DNA from: Armatimonadetes bacterium RBG_19FT_COMBO_69_19
GTDB lineage: Bacteria; Sysuimicrobiota; Sysuimicrobiia; Sysuimicrobiales; Kaftiobacteriaceae
Length of the DNA: 5,368 nucleotides
Direction of reading: 5' to 3'
Assembly: GCA_001768125.1 (NCBI GenBank)
Contig: MENB01000026.1
Location: 329-5,696, forward strand
Shown: positions 1 through 5,368 of the stretch, one piece after another
Layout of the letters: every line of letters begins with the position of its first letter
Position numbering within the stretch: position 1 is the stretch's first letter
The notes under the pieces: model-generated
Databases searched by the model: none
What the model saw: only the letters and a program-made list of their open reading frames with translations
Told to the model about the DNA's origin: nothing
Position numbers and translations under genes: made by a program

Positions 1-351
1 CATGACGAAGTTCACGTCGGGGAAGGCCGGGCCGAGCTTCTGCACGATCGTCAGGAACTGCCCGCCGTGGAAGGCGATGACGTTGAAGCCGGAGGCGATG
101 AACTCGCGGGCGACCCGCTCCGCGTCCGCCACGGCCACCTGCTCGGAGTACGCCACGTCCGCGCCGAGCGTGTTCTTCAACTCGAGCAGCGCCACGTAGC
201 CGACGGCGTTGAAGTCGGCGTCCTGGATGGTGCCGGGCAGGATCATCGCCACCCGCAGCTTCGCGGGTGCGGCTTGGCCGGGCGGCACGGCCGCGGCGAC
301 CAGCGCCGTGACCACCATCAGTGCTGCAACCATTCGAAGGGCTCTCATCAT
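1..351 (-). CDS. BMP-family ABC transporter substrate-binding protein, N-terminal part (partial, cut at window edge)
   Basis: Periplasmic solute-binding protein of a BMP/PnrA-type (Med/basic membrane protein) ABC importer. 117 residues are visible, so about two thirds of a typical 330-360-residue protein lies beyond position 1. Residues 1-30 form a Sec signal peptide: basic start (MMRALR), hydrophobic stretch of about 7-22, then small residues with likely cleavage near GQAAPA (25-30). There is no lipobox cysteine, unlike the lipoprotein relatives of Firmicutes and spirochaetes. The mature start KLRVAMILPG (31-40) is the first Rossmann-like strand; DADFN (44-48) matches the D-x-SFN ligand-site region of BMP proteins; FNVIAFHGG (89-97) and the following FPDVNF are typical of the first lobe. 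The ATG at 351-349 overlaps the permease stop as ATGA and has a strong Shine-Dalgarno. It is the last of four co-directional transporter genes. The ligand is unknown: nucleosides or riboflavin are known for relatives. Family assignment is firm, substrate is not. Confidence 0.88.
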   Translation of the reverse strand, partial: MMRALRMVAALMVVTALVAAAVPPGQAAPAKLRVAMILPGTIQDADFNAVGYVALLELKNTLGADVAYSEQVAVADAERVAREFIASGFNVIAFHGGQFLTIVQKLGPAFPDVNFVM

Positions 352-1280
352 GCTCTCTCCTCCCGATCGTAGGGTCTCATGATCGCTTCGGGCGCCGCGG
401 CGCCCTGGTACACCTTGATGAGCACGAGGATGGCGAACACGTACGGCAGCATCAGCAGGAACTGCGGCGGCACGGCCTTGGCCACGAGCGCCACCTTGAA
501 CTGCAGGGCCTCGATGTAGGCGAACAGCAGCGCGCCCAGGAGGACGAGCGACGGCGTCCAGCGGCCGAAGATGACCAGCATCAGGGCGATCCACCCCCGG
601 CCGCCGACCATGCCGTCGGAGTAGGTGCCGGTGATGCCGAGCGGCAGGTAGCCACCGGCCAGCCCGATCAACGCCCCGCCGAGGATCGTGAACACGTAGC
701 GCGAGGCGAAGACCCCGATACCGAGCACGTCCGCCGCCCGCGGATTCTCCCCCACGGCGCGGAGGCGCAGGCCCCACGACGTGCGGAAGACGAACAGCGA
801 CACCGCCGCGGTGAGGAGCAGCGCGAGGTAGACCAGCGCGTTCTGCGTGAAGAGGATGGGCCCCACCCCGGGCAGCGACGACAGCCCGGGCAGCGGGAGC
901 GGTGGCAGCGTGCGTATCTGCGGGGCCATGAGGCGCACGCCGATAACGATGCGATACAGCAGCGAGCCCAATCCCACGCAGAAGACGAACAAGCCCAGCC
1001 CCACGGTCAGCTGTGACGCGCGCAGCGTGACGCAGAAGTACGCGAGCACCGCGGCGATCACGGCCCCGGCGCCCATCGCCGCCAGCAGGCCCCACCCGTA
1101 GCTGTGCGCCGAGAACGTGACGAGGAACCCGGTCACCGCCCCGACGACCATAATGCCCTCGATCGCCACGTTGAGCACGCCGGCCCGCTCGGTGAGCAGC
1201 TCGCCCAGAGCGGCGATGAGGAACGGCACCATCACGACCAGGGTGAGCCGGAACAGCTGCGGGTCGAACAGGAGGGTCAT
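348..1280 (-). CDS. Nucleoside-type ABC transporter permease, NupQ/YufQ family (COG1079)
   Basis: Inner-membrane channel subunit of the BMP-type importer, 310 residues, which is the usual family length. It belongs to the BPD_transp_2 (branched-chain amino acid/CUT2-like) permeases. Diagnostic stretches are GELLTERAGVLNVAIEGIM (26-44), the cytoplasmic loop GENPRAADVLGI (177-188) that contacts the ATPase, and GRGWIALMLVIFGRW (227-241). About eight hydrophobic segments are visible, for example around 12-25, 40-58, 65-82, 92-108, 147-165, 195-212, 230-258 and 272-290. The ATG at 1280-1278 overlaps the preceding permease's TGA (1279-1277) as ATGA; its own stop overlaps the next start the same way. 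Upstream GGAGG (1298-1294) is 13 nt away and GGAAG (1287-1283) only 2 nt away, so initiation probably relies on translational coupling. The same frame stays open upstream to 2372, but that part is a compositional shadow of the other permease. It should pair with the NupP-like protein as a heterodimer. Confidence 0.93.
   Translation of the reverse strand: MTLLFDPQLFRLTLVVMVPFLIAALGELLTERAGVLNVAIEGIMVVGAVTGFLVTFSAHSYGWGLLAAMGAGAVIAAVLAYFCVTLRASQLTVGLGLFVFCVGLGSLLYRIVIGVRLMAPQIRTLPPLPLPGLSSLPGVGPILFTQNALVYLALLLTAAVSLFVFRTSWGLRLRAVGENPRAADVLGIGVFASRYVFTILGGALIGLAGGYLPLGITGTYSDGMVGGRGWIALMLVIFGRWTPSLVLLGALLFAYIEALQFKVALVAKAVPPQFLLMLPYVFAILVLIKVYQGAAAPEAIMRPYDREERA
355..364 (-). promoter_or_regulatory. 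Strong Shine-Dalgarno of the BMP binding-protein gene
   Basis: On the minus strand the bases read GGGAGGAGAG, with core GGAGG at 363-359 and a 7-nt spacer to the ATG at 351. It lies inside the last codons of the upstream permease. It is by far the best ribosome binding site in the operon, which fits the usual need for more binding protein than membrane subunits. It also decides the start, since a second ATG follows immediately in frame. Confidence 0.8.
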
Positions 1281-2344
1281 CGCTTCCGCAGAGCCTCCGC
1301 CAGCAGCACGGTCAGGACGATGACCGCCTGGAAGACGAAGACGGCGCTCGCCGGGAGCCCCACACTGCGCTGCAGCGAATCCGAGCCCACGAGCAGCACC
1401 GCAAAGAAGAAGGCGGCGACCGCCGCGCCGACGGGGTGCTGGCGTGCCAGCACCGCGATGAGGATGGCCATGATCCCGTACCCCGGGGTGAGGCCGAGGA
1501 TCAACCGGTAGTGGAAGCCGCTGACCTCGACCGCGCCGGCGAGCCCGGCCAGCGCCCCGCTCGCGGTCAGGGCGAACAGCGTGATCACCGTGATCGGCAC
1601 GCCGCCGATCCGCGCCGCCCGCGGGTTGTCGCCCACAGCCCGGATCTGATAGCCGAGCACGGTCCGTGCGAGCAGCCAGGCCACCACGACGACGGCCCCG
1701 AGCGCGATCAGGATCCCGGCGTGGGTGCCCGCCCGCGGGATCAGCATCGGCAGCGTCGCGCCGCCGGGGATCGGCCGGGTGATCGCCTCGCCGGCGAGCG
1801 GATCGTTCCACGGCCCGGTGGCGAGGTACTCGGTGAGGAACAGGGCGACGAAGTTCAGCATCACGGTGACGAAGATCTCGTTCACTGCGAAGACCGCCCG
1901 GAGCACCGCGGGGATGAAAGCGTACAGCGCGCCGCCGGCGATGCCGGCCAGCAGCACGGCGGGGATGAGCACCACCCGGGGCAGCCCGAGGGCGCCGAAC
2001 GCGAAGGCTGCGCCGGTGGCGAAGATGGCGCCGAGGTAGATCTGGCCGTCCACGCCGATGTTGAAGAAGCCGCCCGAGAACGACAGCACGACGGCCAGGG
2101 TGGCCAGCAGCAGCGGCGTCACCTTGTTCAGCGTTTGCCCGACGCCGACCACGCTGCCCAGGCTCACCCGGAGCACGGTGGCATAGGCGCTCCGCACGTC
2201 GCCCCCCACCAGCGTGATCGCGACGCCGCCGATGAGGAGCGCAACCACCACACCCAGGGCGTAGATGCCGGCCTGCTCCCAGGGAAGGCGCCGCGGGCGG
2301 TACGGAAGCGGGAGCAAGGCTGAGGGGGCCTGCGTCTCGGTCAT
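1277..2344 (-). CDS. Nucleoside-type ABC transporter permease, NupP/YufP family (COG4603)
   Basis: First of the two membrane subunits of the BMP-type importer, 355 residues. The N-terminal ~25 residues are a polar cytoplasmic tail, then a first membrane helix at about 26-47. Family hallmarks are FNIGVDGQ (94-101), VNEIFVTVMLN (154-164) and the ATPase-contacting loop GDNPRAARIGG (238-248). Other hydrophobic segments lie near 74-90, 104-120, 125-145, 155-173, 208-228, 252-272, 285-300, 304-321 and 332-350. The ATG at 2344-2342 follows the ATPase stop (TAG, 2349-2347) by 2 nt, with only a weak GGGG (2359-2356) ahead of it, so translation probably restarts from the ATPase reading. The frame is open far upstream (to 3325), but that extension is arginine/proline-rich, without family motifs, and lies antisense-frame within the ATPase gene; I therefore choose the short start. 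The 3' end overlaps the second permease by 4 nt. Confidence 0.93.
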   Translation of the reverse strand: MTETQAPSALLPLPYRPRRLPWEQAGIYALGVVVALLIGGVAITLVGGDVRSAYATVLRVSLGSVVGVGQTLNKVTPLLLATLAVVLSFSGGFFNIGVDGQIYLGAIFATGAAFAFGALGLPRVVLIPAVLLAGIAGGALYAFIPAVLRAVFAVNEIFVTVMLNFVALFLTEYLATGPWNDPLAGEAITRPIPGGATLPMLIPRAGTHAGILIALGAVVVVAWLLARTVLGYQIRAVGDNPRAARIGGVPITVITLFALTASGALAGLAGAVEVSGFHYRLILGLTPGYGIMAILIAVLARQHPVGAAVAAFFFAVLLVGSDSLQRSVGLPASAVFVFQAVIVLTVLLAEALRKR

Positions 2345-2346
2345 CG

Positions 2347-3870
2347 CTATGCGGACCCCGCGGTGCCGACACCGGTCATTGCGGCCCCGATCTGGTAGGG
2401 GTCGAACTTCGCCCGCTCGAAGGTGGCCGCGGCGGTACCCCGGTACAGGACCAGCAGCCGGTCGGACAAGGTCATCAGCTCGTCGAGATCCTCCGAGATC
2501 AACAGGACGGCGCCCCCCGCGCGCACGAAGTCGCGCAGCCGTCCGTGGAGGAACTCCGTGGCGCGGACGTCGAGGCCGCGGGTCGGGTGCATCGCCAGCA
2601 GCAACTTGCTGCCGGCCACGGAGGAGAGCAGGAAGGCGCGGGCCGCGAGGGCTTTCTGGATGTTGCCGCCGGAGAGGTGCGCGGACGGCACCTTCGCATC
2701 GGGCGCGACGATCTGGAACTGGGCGATGGCCTCGCGGCAGGCGGCCTCCGCACGCCGTGCGTCGTACCGTCCCCGCGGGAACATGAAGTGGTGCGGCCCC
2801 AGCACCAGCGTCTCGGTGAGCGACATCCCCGGGAGGATGCCCTCGCGGAGACGGTCCTCCGGGATGACGGCGAGCCCCTGCACCAGACGGCGGCGGACGG
2901 ACGTGCGGCCGACGTCGCGCCCGTCCAGGACGATGGAACCGGCGGAAGCAGCCCGCACGCCGATAAGCGCCTCGCCGAGTTCCTTCTGGCCGTTGCCGGC
3001 CACCCCGGCGAGGCCGACGAGCTCGCCGGGGAACACCTCGAAGCTGCACCCGCTGACGGCGCGCGACCCCCGGTCGTCGGTCACGGCCAGATCGCGGACG
3101 ACGAGCACTGGCTGGTCTCCACGAAGCCGGCCGTCCCGCGCGGGGACGGCCGGCGACATCTCGCCAATCATGAGTTGCACGAGTTGCTGCTCGGTGACGG
3201 TGGCGCGGGAACATGTGGTCACGACGCGGCCGCGCCGCATCACCGTGATCCGGGAGCTGATGCGCAGCGCCTCGCGGATCTTGTGCGTGATGAAGACGAC
3301 CGTGAGCCCCTGCGACGTGAACCACGAGACCGTGGAGAAGAGCGCGTCAACCTCCTGCGGGGTGAGCATCGTGGTCGGCTCGTCGAGGATGAGCACCCGC
3401 ACGCCGCGGTACAGGGCCTTGAGGACCTCCACCTTCTGCTGGACACCGACGGAGAGCGTGCGGACGCGCGCGTCCAGGTCGAGGGTAATGCCGTACTGCG
3501 CGGCGAGCTGCTGGACGGCGGCGCGGGCACGGTTCCGGCGCAACCACACCGCCCCTTCGCGGCCGAGGATCACGTTCTCCAGGACGGTAAATTGCGGGAC
3601 GAGCTCGAAGTGCTGGTGCACCATCCCGATCCCGCGGCGCAGCGCGTCCCGGGGCGCCCTGACCTCGACCGGTTCCCCCTCCACGGTGATCGTCCCGGCG
3701 TCCGCGCGGTACAGACCGCTCAGGACGTTCATCAGCGTCGTCTTGCCGGCGCCGTTCTCCCCGAGCAGCGCGTGGATCTCGCCCCGCTGCAGCGCGAGAT
3801 CGACGCCGTCCAGGGCGACGACGTCGCCGAAGCGCTTGACGATGCCCCGCATGCCGACGATGGGAATCAC
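2347..3870 (-). CDS. Double-domain ABC transporter ATPase, NupO/YufO (CUT2-like) family
   Basis: Cytoplasmic energy subunit with two nucleotide-binding domains in one chain, 507 residues, the normal size. NBD1: Walker A GENGAGKTT (37-45), Q-loop Gln86, signature LSVGVQQ (139-145), Walker B VRVLILDEP (157-165) with catalytic Glu164, switch His196. NBD2 is degenerate, as is usual here: GNGQKEL (292-298) instead of Walker A, signature LSGGNIQK (399-406), HPTRGLD (428-434) without a catalytic glutamate, and SEDLDEL (459-465) in place of the His switch. So one ATP site is probably the active one. The linker is about 235-255 and contains a strong hairpin at DNA level. NBD2 appears about four residues longer than the family consensus between ARAF and HPTRG. 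The start is GTG (3870-3868); GGGTGA (3882-3877) sits 6 nt ahead, whereas the in-frame ATG at codon 7 has no such site. First gene of the operon. Substrate type cannot be read from the ATPase. Confidence 0.94.
   Translation of the reverse strand: MIPIVGMRGIVKRFGDVVALDGVDLALQRGEIHALLGENGAGKTTLMNVLSGLYRADAGTITVEGEPVEVRAPRDALRRGIGMVHQHFELVPQFTVLENVILGREGAVWLRRNRARAAVQQLAAQYGITLDLDARVRTLSVGVQQKVEVLKALYRGVRVLILDEPTTMLTPQEVDALFSTVSWFTSQGLTVVFITHKIREALRISSRITVMRRGRVVTTCSRATVTEQQLVQLMIGEMSPAVPARDGRLRGDQPVLVVRDLAVTDDRGSRAVSGCSFEVFPGELVGLAGVAGNGQKELGEALIGVRAASAGSIVLDGRDVGRTSVRRRLVQGLAVIPEDRLREGILPGMSLTETLVLGPHHFMFPRGRYDARRAEAACREAIAQFQIVAPDAKVPSAHLSGGNIQKALAARAFLLSSVAGSKLLLAMHPTRGLDVRATEFLHGRLRDFVRAGGAVLLISEDLDELMTLSDRLLVLYRGTAAATFERAKFDPYQIGAAMTGVGTAGSA
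3126..3154 (-). repeat. Perfect 12-bp inverted repeat (hairpin) inside the ATPase gene at the interdomain linker
   Basis: The arms are 3126-3137 (GCCGGCCGTCCC on the plus strand) and 3143-3154 (its exact reverse complement), with a 5-nt GC-only loop. It encodes roughly residues 239-249 of the ATPase, the linker between the two nucleotide-binding domains. No T-run follows on either strand, so it is not an intrinsic terminator. It could form a very stable mRNA stem that slows the ribosome after NBD1 is made; this role is inference. Confidence 0.75.
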
Positions 3871-3935
3871 GACCGGTCACCCGGGGAATACGACGCCGCG
3901 CAGGTGAACCCTCTGGCGCAGCGAATCCGCGCTCG
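3871..3935. other. Divergent intergenic region between transporter operon and HAD gene
   Basis: This 65-bp stretch must hold at least the translation signals of both divergent genes and probably their promoters. I find no convincing sigma-70 pair in either direction: AT-rich hexamer-like pieces such as minus-strand TATTCC (3890-3885) lack a well-spaced -35. An 8-bp perfect palindrome, GACCGGTC (3871-3878), abuts the ATPase GTG and overlaps its Shine-Dalgarno; it could be an operator or chance. No Shine-Dalgarno precedes the HAD ATG; the nearest GA-rich piece, AGGTGA (3902-3907), is 28 nt away. Confidence 0.35.
3877..3882 (-). promoter_or_regulatory. Shine-Dalgarno supporting the GTG start of the ATPase gene
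   Basis: Minus-strand GGGTGA lies 6 nt upstream of the GTG at 3870. GGTGA is complementary to the 3' end of 16S rRNA. The match is moderate, but the only nearby alternative in frame, ATG at 3852-3850, has no purine-rich site ahead of it. Another GTG at 3880-3878 is in a different frame and leads into a shadow reading. Confidence 0.5.
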
Positions 3936-4625
3936 ATGCCTATCCGCGCCGTGACGTTCGACGTCTACTCGGCGCTGTTCGACACGGTGAGCGGGCTCAC
4001 CGCCGCGGTGACTGGCGTCCTGCGCCGGCGGAACGCGATCGACGACCCCCGCACGGTGGCGCGGCGGTGGCGCCAGAAACACGCGGAGTGTTTGCTCGTC
4101 TTGAACTCCCTCGACCGCGCCCCTGCGAGCAACCGCGAGGCCATCGAGATCGCCGCCCGCTTCGCCCTCCGGGACGTTCAGCCCCCGCTCGCGCCTGAGG
4201 AGATGCCCGGTCTGATCGCGGCCTGGGAGCGCCTGCCGGCGTGGCCGGAAGCGCGGGAGGCGCTGAGTGCGGTCCGCTCGCGCCCCCTCCTCCTGGCCTC
4301 ACTCAGCAACGGGGACGAGGGGATGCAGCGCGCGCTCCTGGCCACGCTGCCGGTGACGTTCGACCGGATCATCTCGACCGAGGGCGGGCGGTTCAAGCCG
4401 CATCCTTCGATCTATGAGAAGACGCTCGCGGCGCTGGGCGTCGGCCGGGACGAGCTGCTGCACGTCGCCGGATCGCCGACGGACGCCATGGGCGCGACGG
4501 CGGCGGGGATCACGACGCTGTGGGTGAACCGGACGGACGAGCCGGTCCTGGATGCGCGCTACGCCCCGGCGTTCGAAAGCCGGGACCTCCACAGCATCGC
4601 CCCGTTGCTGGACGCGCTCGCCTGA
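3936..4625 (+). CDS. HAD-superfamily hydrolase, haloacid dehalogenase type II-like, with altered active site
   Basis: 229-residue cytoplasmic HAD enzyme, the usual size of L-2-haloacid dehalogenases. Motif I is TFDVYSALFD (7-16): nucleophile Asp9 is present and the D+2 position is Tyr11, as in dehalogenases and not Asp as in HAD phosphatases. WRQK (45-48) matches the substrate-binding Arg41 region of L-DEX. Motif II is LSNG (123-126), motif III FKPHPSIY (153-160) with Lys154 and Tyr160, motif IV HVAGSPTDAMGA (176-187) with Asp183. A helical cap spans about 17-95. By my alignment from memory, L-DEX Thr14, Ser175 and Asn177 are Ala13, Ala178 and Ser180 here, so true haloacid dehalogenation is doubtful. 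The ATG at 3936 starts just before the first strand as expected; no other start is in frame upstream, and there is no Shine-Dalgarno, so the mRNA may be leaderless. It is divergent from the transporter operon and convergent with the DppC-like gene. Family is firm, reaction unknown. Confidence 0.85.
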   Translation: MPIRAVTFDVYSALFDTVSGLTAAVTGVLRRRNAIDDPRTVARRWRQKHAECLLVLNSLDRAPASNREAIEIAARFALRDVQPPLAPEEMPGLIAAWERLPAWPEAREALSAVRSRPLLLASLSNGDEGMQRALLATLPVTFDRIISTEGGRFKPHPSIYEKTLAALGVGRDELLHVAGSPTDAMGATAAGITTLWVNRTDEPVLDARYAPAFESRDLHSIAPLLDALA

Positions 4626-4674
4626 CGTCGCGCAGTACCGAGTTGCCTGCCCCGACTGGGTCAGACGGCTTCGG

Positions 4675-5368
4675 CTACGTCCGCAGCCGCGGGTCGAGGG
4701 CGTCCCGCAGGGCATCCCCGAGCACGTTGAAGGTCAGCACGGTGGTCGTGATGGCCAGCCCCGGGAAGATGGCCATCCAGGGGGCGCGCTGCACGAACTC
4801 CACGGCCGCCCCGCTCAGCATCAGTCCCCACGCGGCAGTCGGCTCATTCACCCCCAGCCCGAGGAAGCTCAAGGACGCCTCCAGCAGGATGGCCTGCCCG
4901 AGGAACGCGGTCACCATCACCAGGTAGGGCGCGACGACATTCGGCACCATGTGCCGGGCGATGATCCGCCAGTGGCTGGCGCCGATCGCCCGCGCTGCCT
5001 CGACGTAGGTCGTCTCCCGCACGGACAGGGCGCTGGCCCGCACGACGAGCTCGATGCGCGGCACGAACGAGAGCGCGATGGCCAGGATCATGTTGAACGT
5101 CCCCGAGCCGAGGATGGCCACGATGGCCAGGGCCAGGATGATGATCGGGAAGGAGATCATGATGTCGGCCAGGCGCTGGATGAGAAGATCGACGGTTCCG
5201 CCAAAGTAGGCGCTGGCCACGCCGACGATGGCCCCGAGCGTGGCACCGACCAGCGACGCCGAGAACCCCACCAGCAGCGCAGTACGCGCGCCGTAGATGA
5301 TCCGGCTGAGCACGTCGCGGCCGAAGACGTCGGTGCCGAACCAGTGCCGGGGTCCGGGCGAGCCGAAC
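4675..5368 (-). CDS. DppC/OppC-type ABC transporter permease (partial, N-terminus beyond window)
   Basis: Inner-membrane permease of a peptide/nickel/oligosaccharide-type importer. 230 residues are visible; family members have about 280-300, so the first membrane helix and tail lie past position 5368. The visible part opens with HWFGTDVFGRDVLSRIIYGA (8-27), the conserved GTD-x-x-GRDVLSR motif that follows helix 1 in DppC. A GTG at 5313-5311 falls inside this motif and is not the real start. Membrane segments follow near 30-55, 68-90, 92-112, 145-165 and 197-215. The EAA loop that docks on the ATPase is EAARAIGASHWRIIARHMVP (123-142). SFLGLG (167-172) and the C-terminal FNVLGDALRDALDPRLR (213-229) are DppC hallmarks. 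It ends with TAG at 4677-4675, 49 nt from the convergent HAD stop. No partner ATPase gene follows it downstream, so DppB, the binding protein and any DppD/F genes must be upstream or elsewhere. Substrate cannot be inferred. Confidence 0.92.
   Translation of the reverse strand, partial: FGSPGPRHWFGTDVFGRDVLSRIIYGARTALLVGFSASLVGATLGAIVGVASAYFGGTVDLLIQRLADIMISFPIIILALAIVAILGSGTFNMILAIALSFVPRIELVVRASALSVRETTYVEAARAIGASHWRIIARHMVPNVVAPYLVMVTAFLGQAILLEASLSFLGLGVNEPTAAWGLMLSGAAVEFVQRAPWMAIFPGLAITTTVLTFNVLGDALRDALDPRLRT

Noticed and set aside
1281..2372. Apparent extension of the NupQ-like permease upstream to 2372
   Set aside because: Same shadow effect: the extra residues are a frame-shifted reading of the first permease, while the permease motifs begin just after the ATG at 1280.
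2345..3325. Apparent long N-terminal extension of the NupP-like permease (open frame to 3325)
   Set aside because: The extension is rich in Arg, Pro, Gly and Ala, has no family motif, and overlaps the well-supported ATPase in another frame. It reflects GC-rich codon bias leaving few stops.
1436..3954. Long plus-strand open frames opposite the permease and ATPase genes (for example 1436-2323, 2423-3907, 2545-3954)
   Set aside because: Low-complexity, His/Asp/Gln/Arg-rich or Ser/Arg-rich translations without domains, exactly antisense to conserved transporter genes. These are typical antisense frames in high-GC DNA.
4565..4584. Inverted repeat CCCGGC...GCCGGG inside the HAD gene, around TTCGAA
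   Set aside because: Only 6 bp with an 8-nt loop, within coding sequence; expected by chance at this GC content.
4652..4668. Possible terminator hairpin between the convergent HAD and DppC-like genes
   Set aside because: CCGACT and AGACGG can pair with one internal mismatch around a 5-nt loop, but the stem is weak and no T-run follows in either direction.
5311..5313. GTG as start of the DppC-like permease
   Set aside because: The conserved motif with GTD and GRDVLSR runs across this codon and the frame stays open to the window edge, so the real start is further upstream.

Overview
The window is dense, high-GC coding DNA (G+C clearly above 60% by eye, codon third positions dominated by G/C). 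It looks like a chromosomal segment from a free-living, GC-rich bacterium with many ABC importers. The substrate-binding protein has a Sec-type signal without a lipobox cysteine, which fits a diderm with a periplasm better than a Gram-positive, where such proteins are lipoproteins. No marker here fixes the phylum; naming one would be a guess.

Layout. From 3870 down to 1, all on the minus strand, lies one tightly packed four-gene operon for a BMP/Nup-type (CUT2-like) ABC importer: a double ATPase (3870-2347), a first permease of the NupP/YufP type (2344-1277), a second permease of the NupQ/YufQ type (1280-348), and the start of the BMP-family periplasmic binding protein (351-1, cut by the window edge). 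The junctions are a 2-nt gap followed by two ATGA stop/start overlaps, so the four proteins are almost certainly co-translated. A 65-bp divergent intergenic region (3871-3935) separates this operon from a plus-strand HAD-superfamily gene (3936-4625) that resembles type II haloacid dehalogenases but lacks several of their catalytic residues. Convergent with it, after a 49-nt gap, is the C-terminal part of a DppC/OppC-type permease on the minus strand (4675-5368, N-terminus off the right edge).

How the parts work together. The binding protein would capture a solute in the periplasm, the two permeases form a heterodimeric channel, and the tandem-NBD ATPase powers uptake. Characterised relatives carry purine or other nucleosides (B. 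subtilis NupNOPQ, Treponema PnrA) or riboflavin (RfuABCD); the substrate here cannot be read from the sequence. The HAD protein may or may not act on an imported compound. The DppC-like permease belongs to a separate peptide/nickel/oligosaccharide-type importer encoded mostly outside the window.

I see no mobile element, CRISPR array, tRNA, rRNA or clearly new system. The most notable items beyond ordinary annotation are a perfect 12-bp hairpin in the ATPase gene exactly at the linker between its two nucleotide-binding domains, and the altered active site of the HAD protein.
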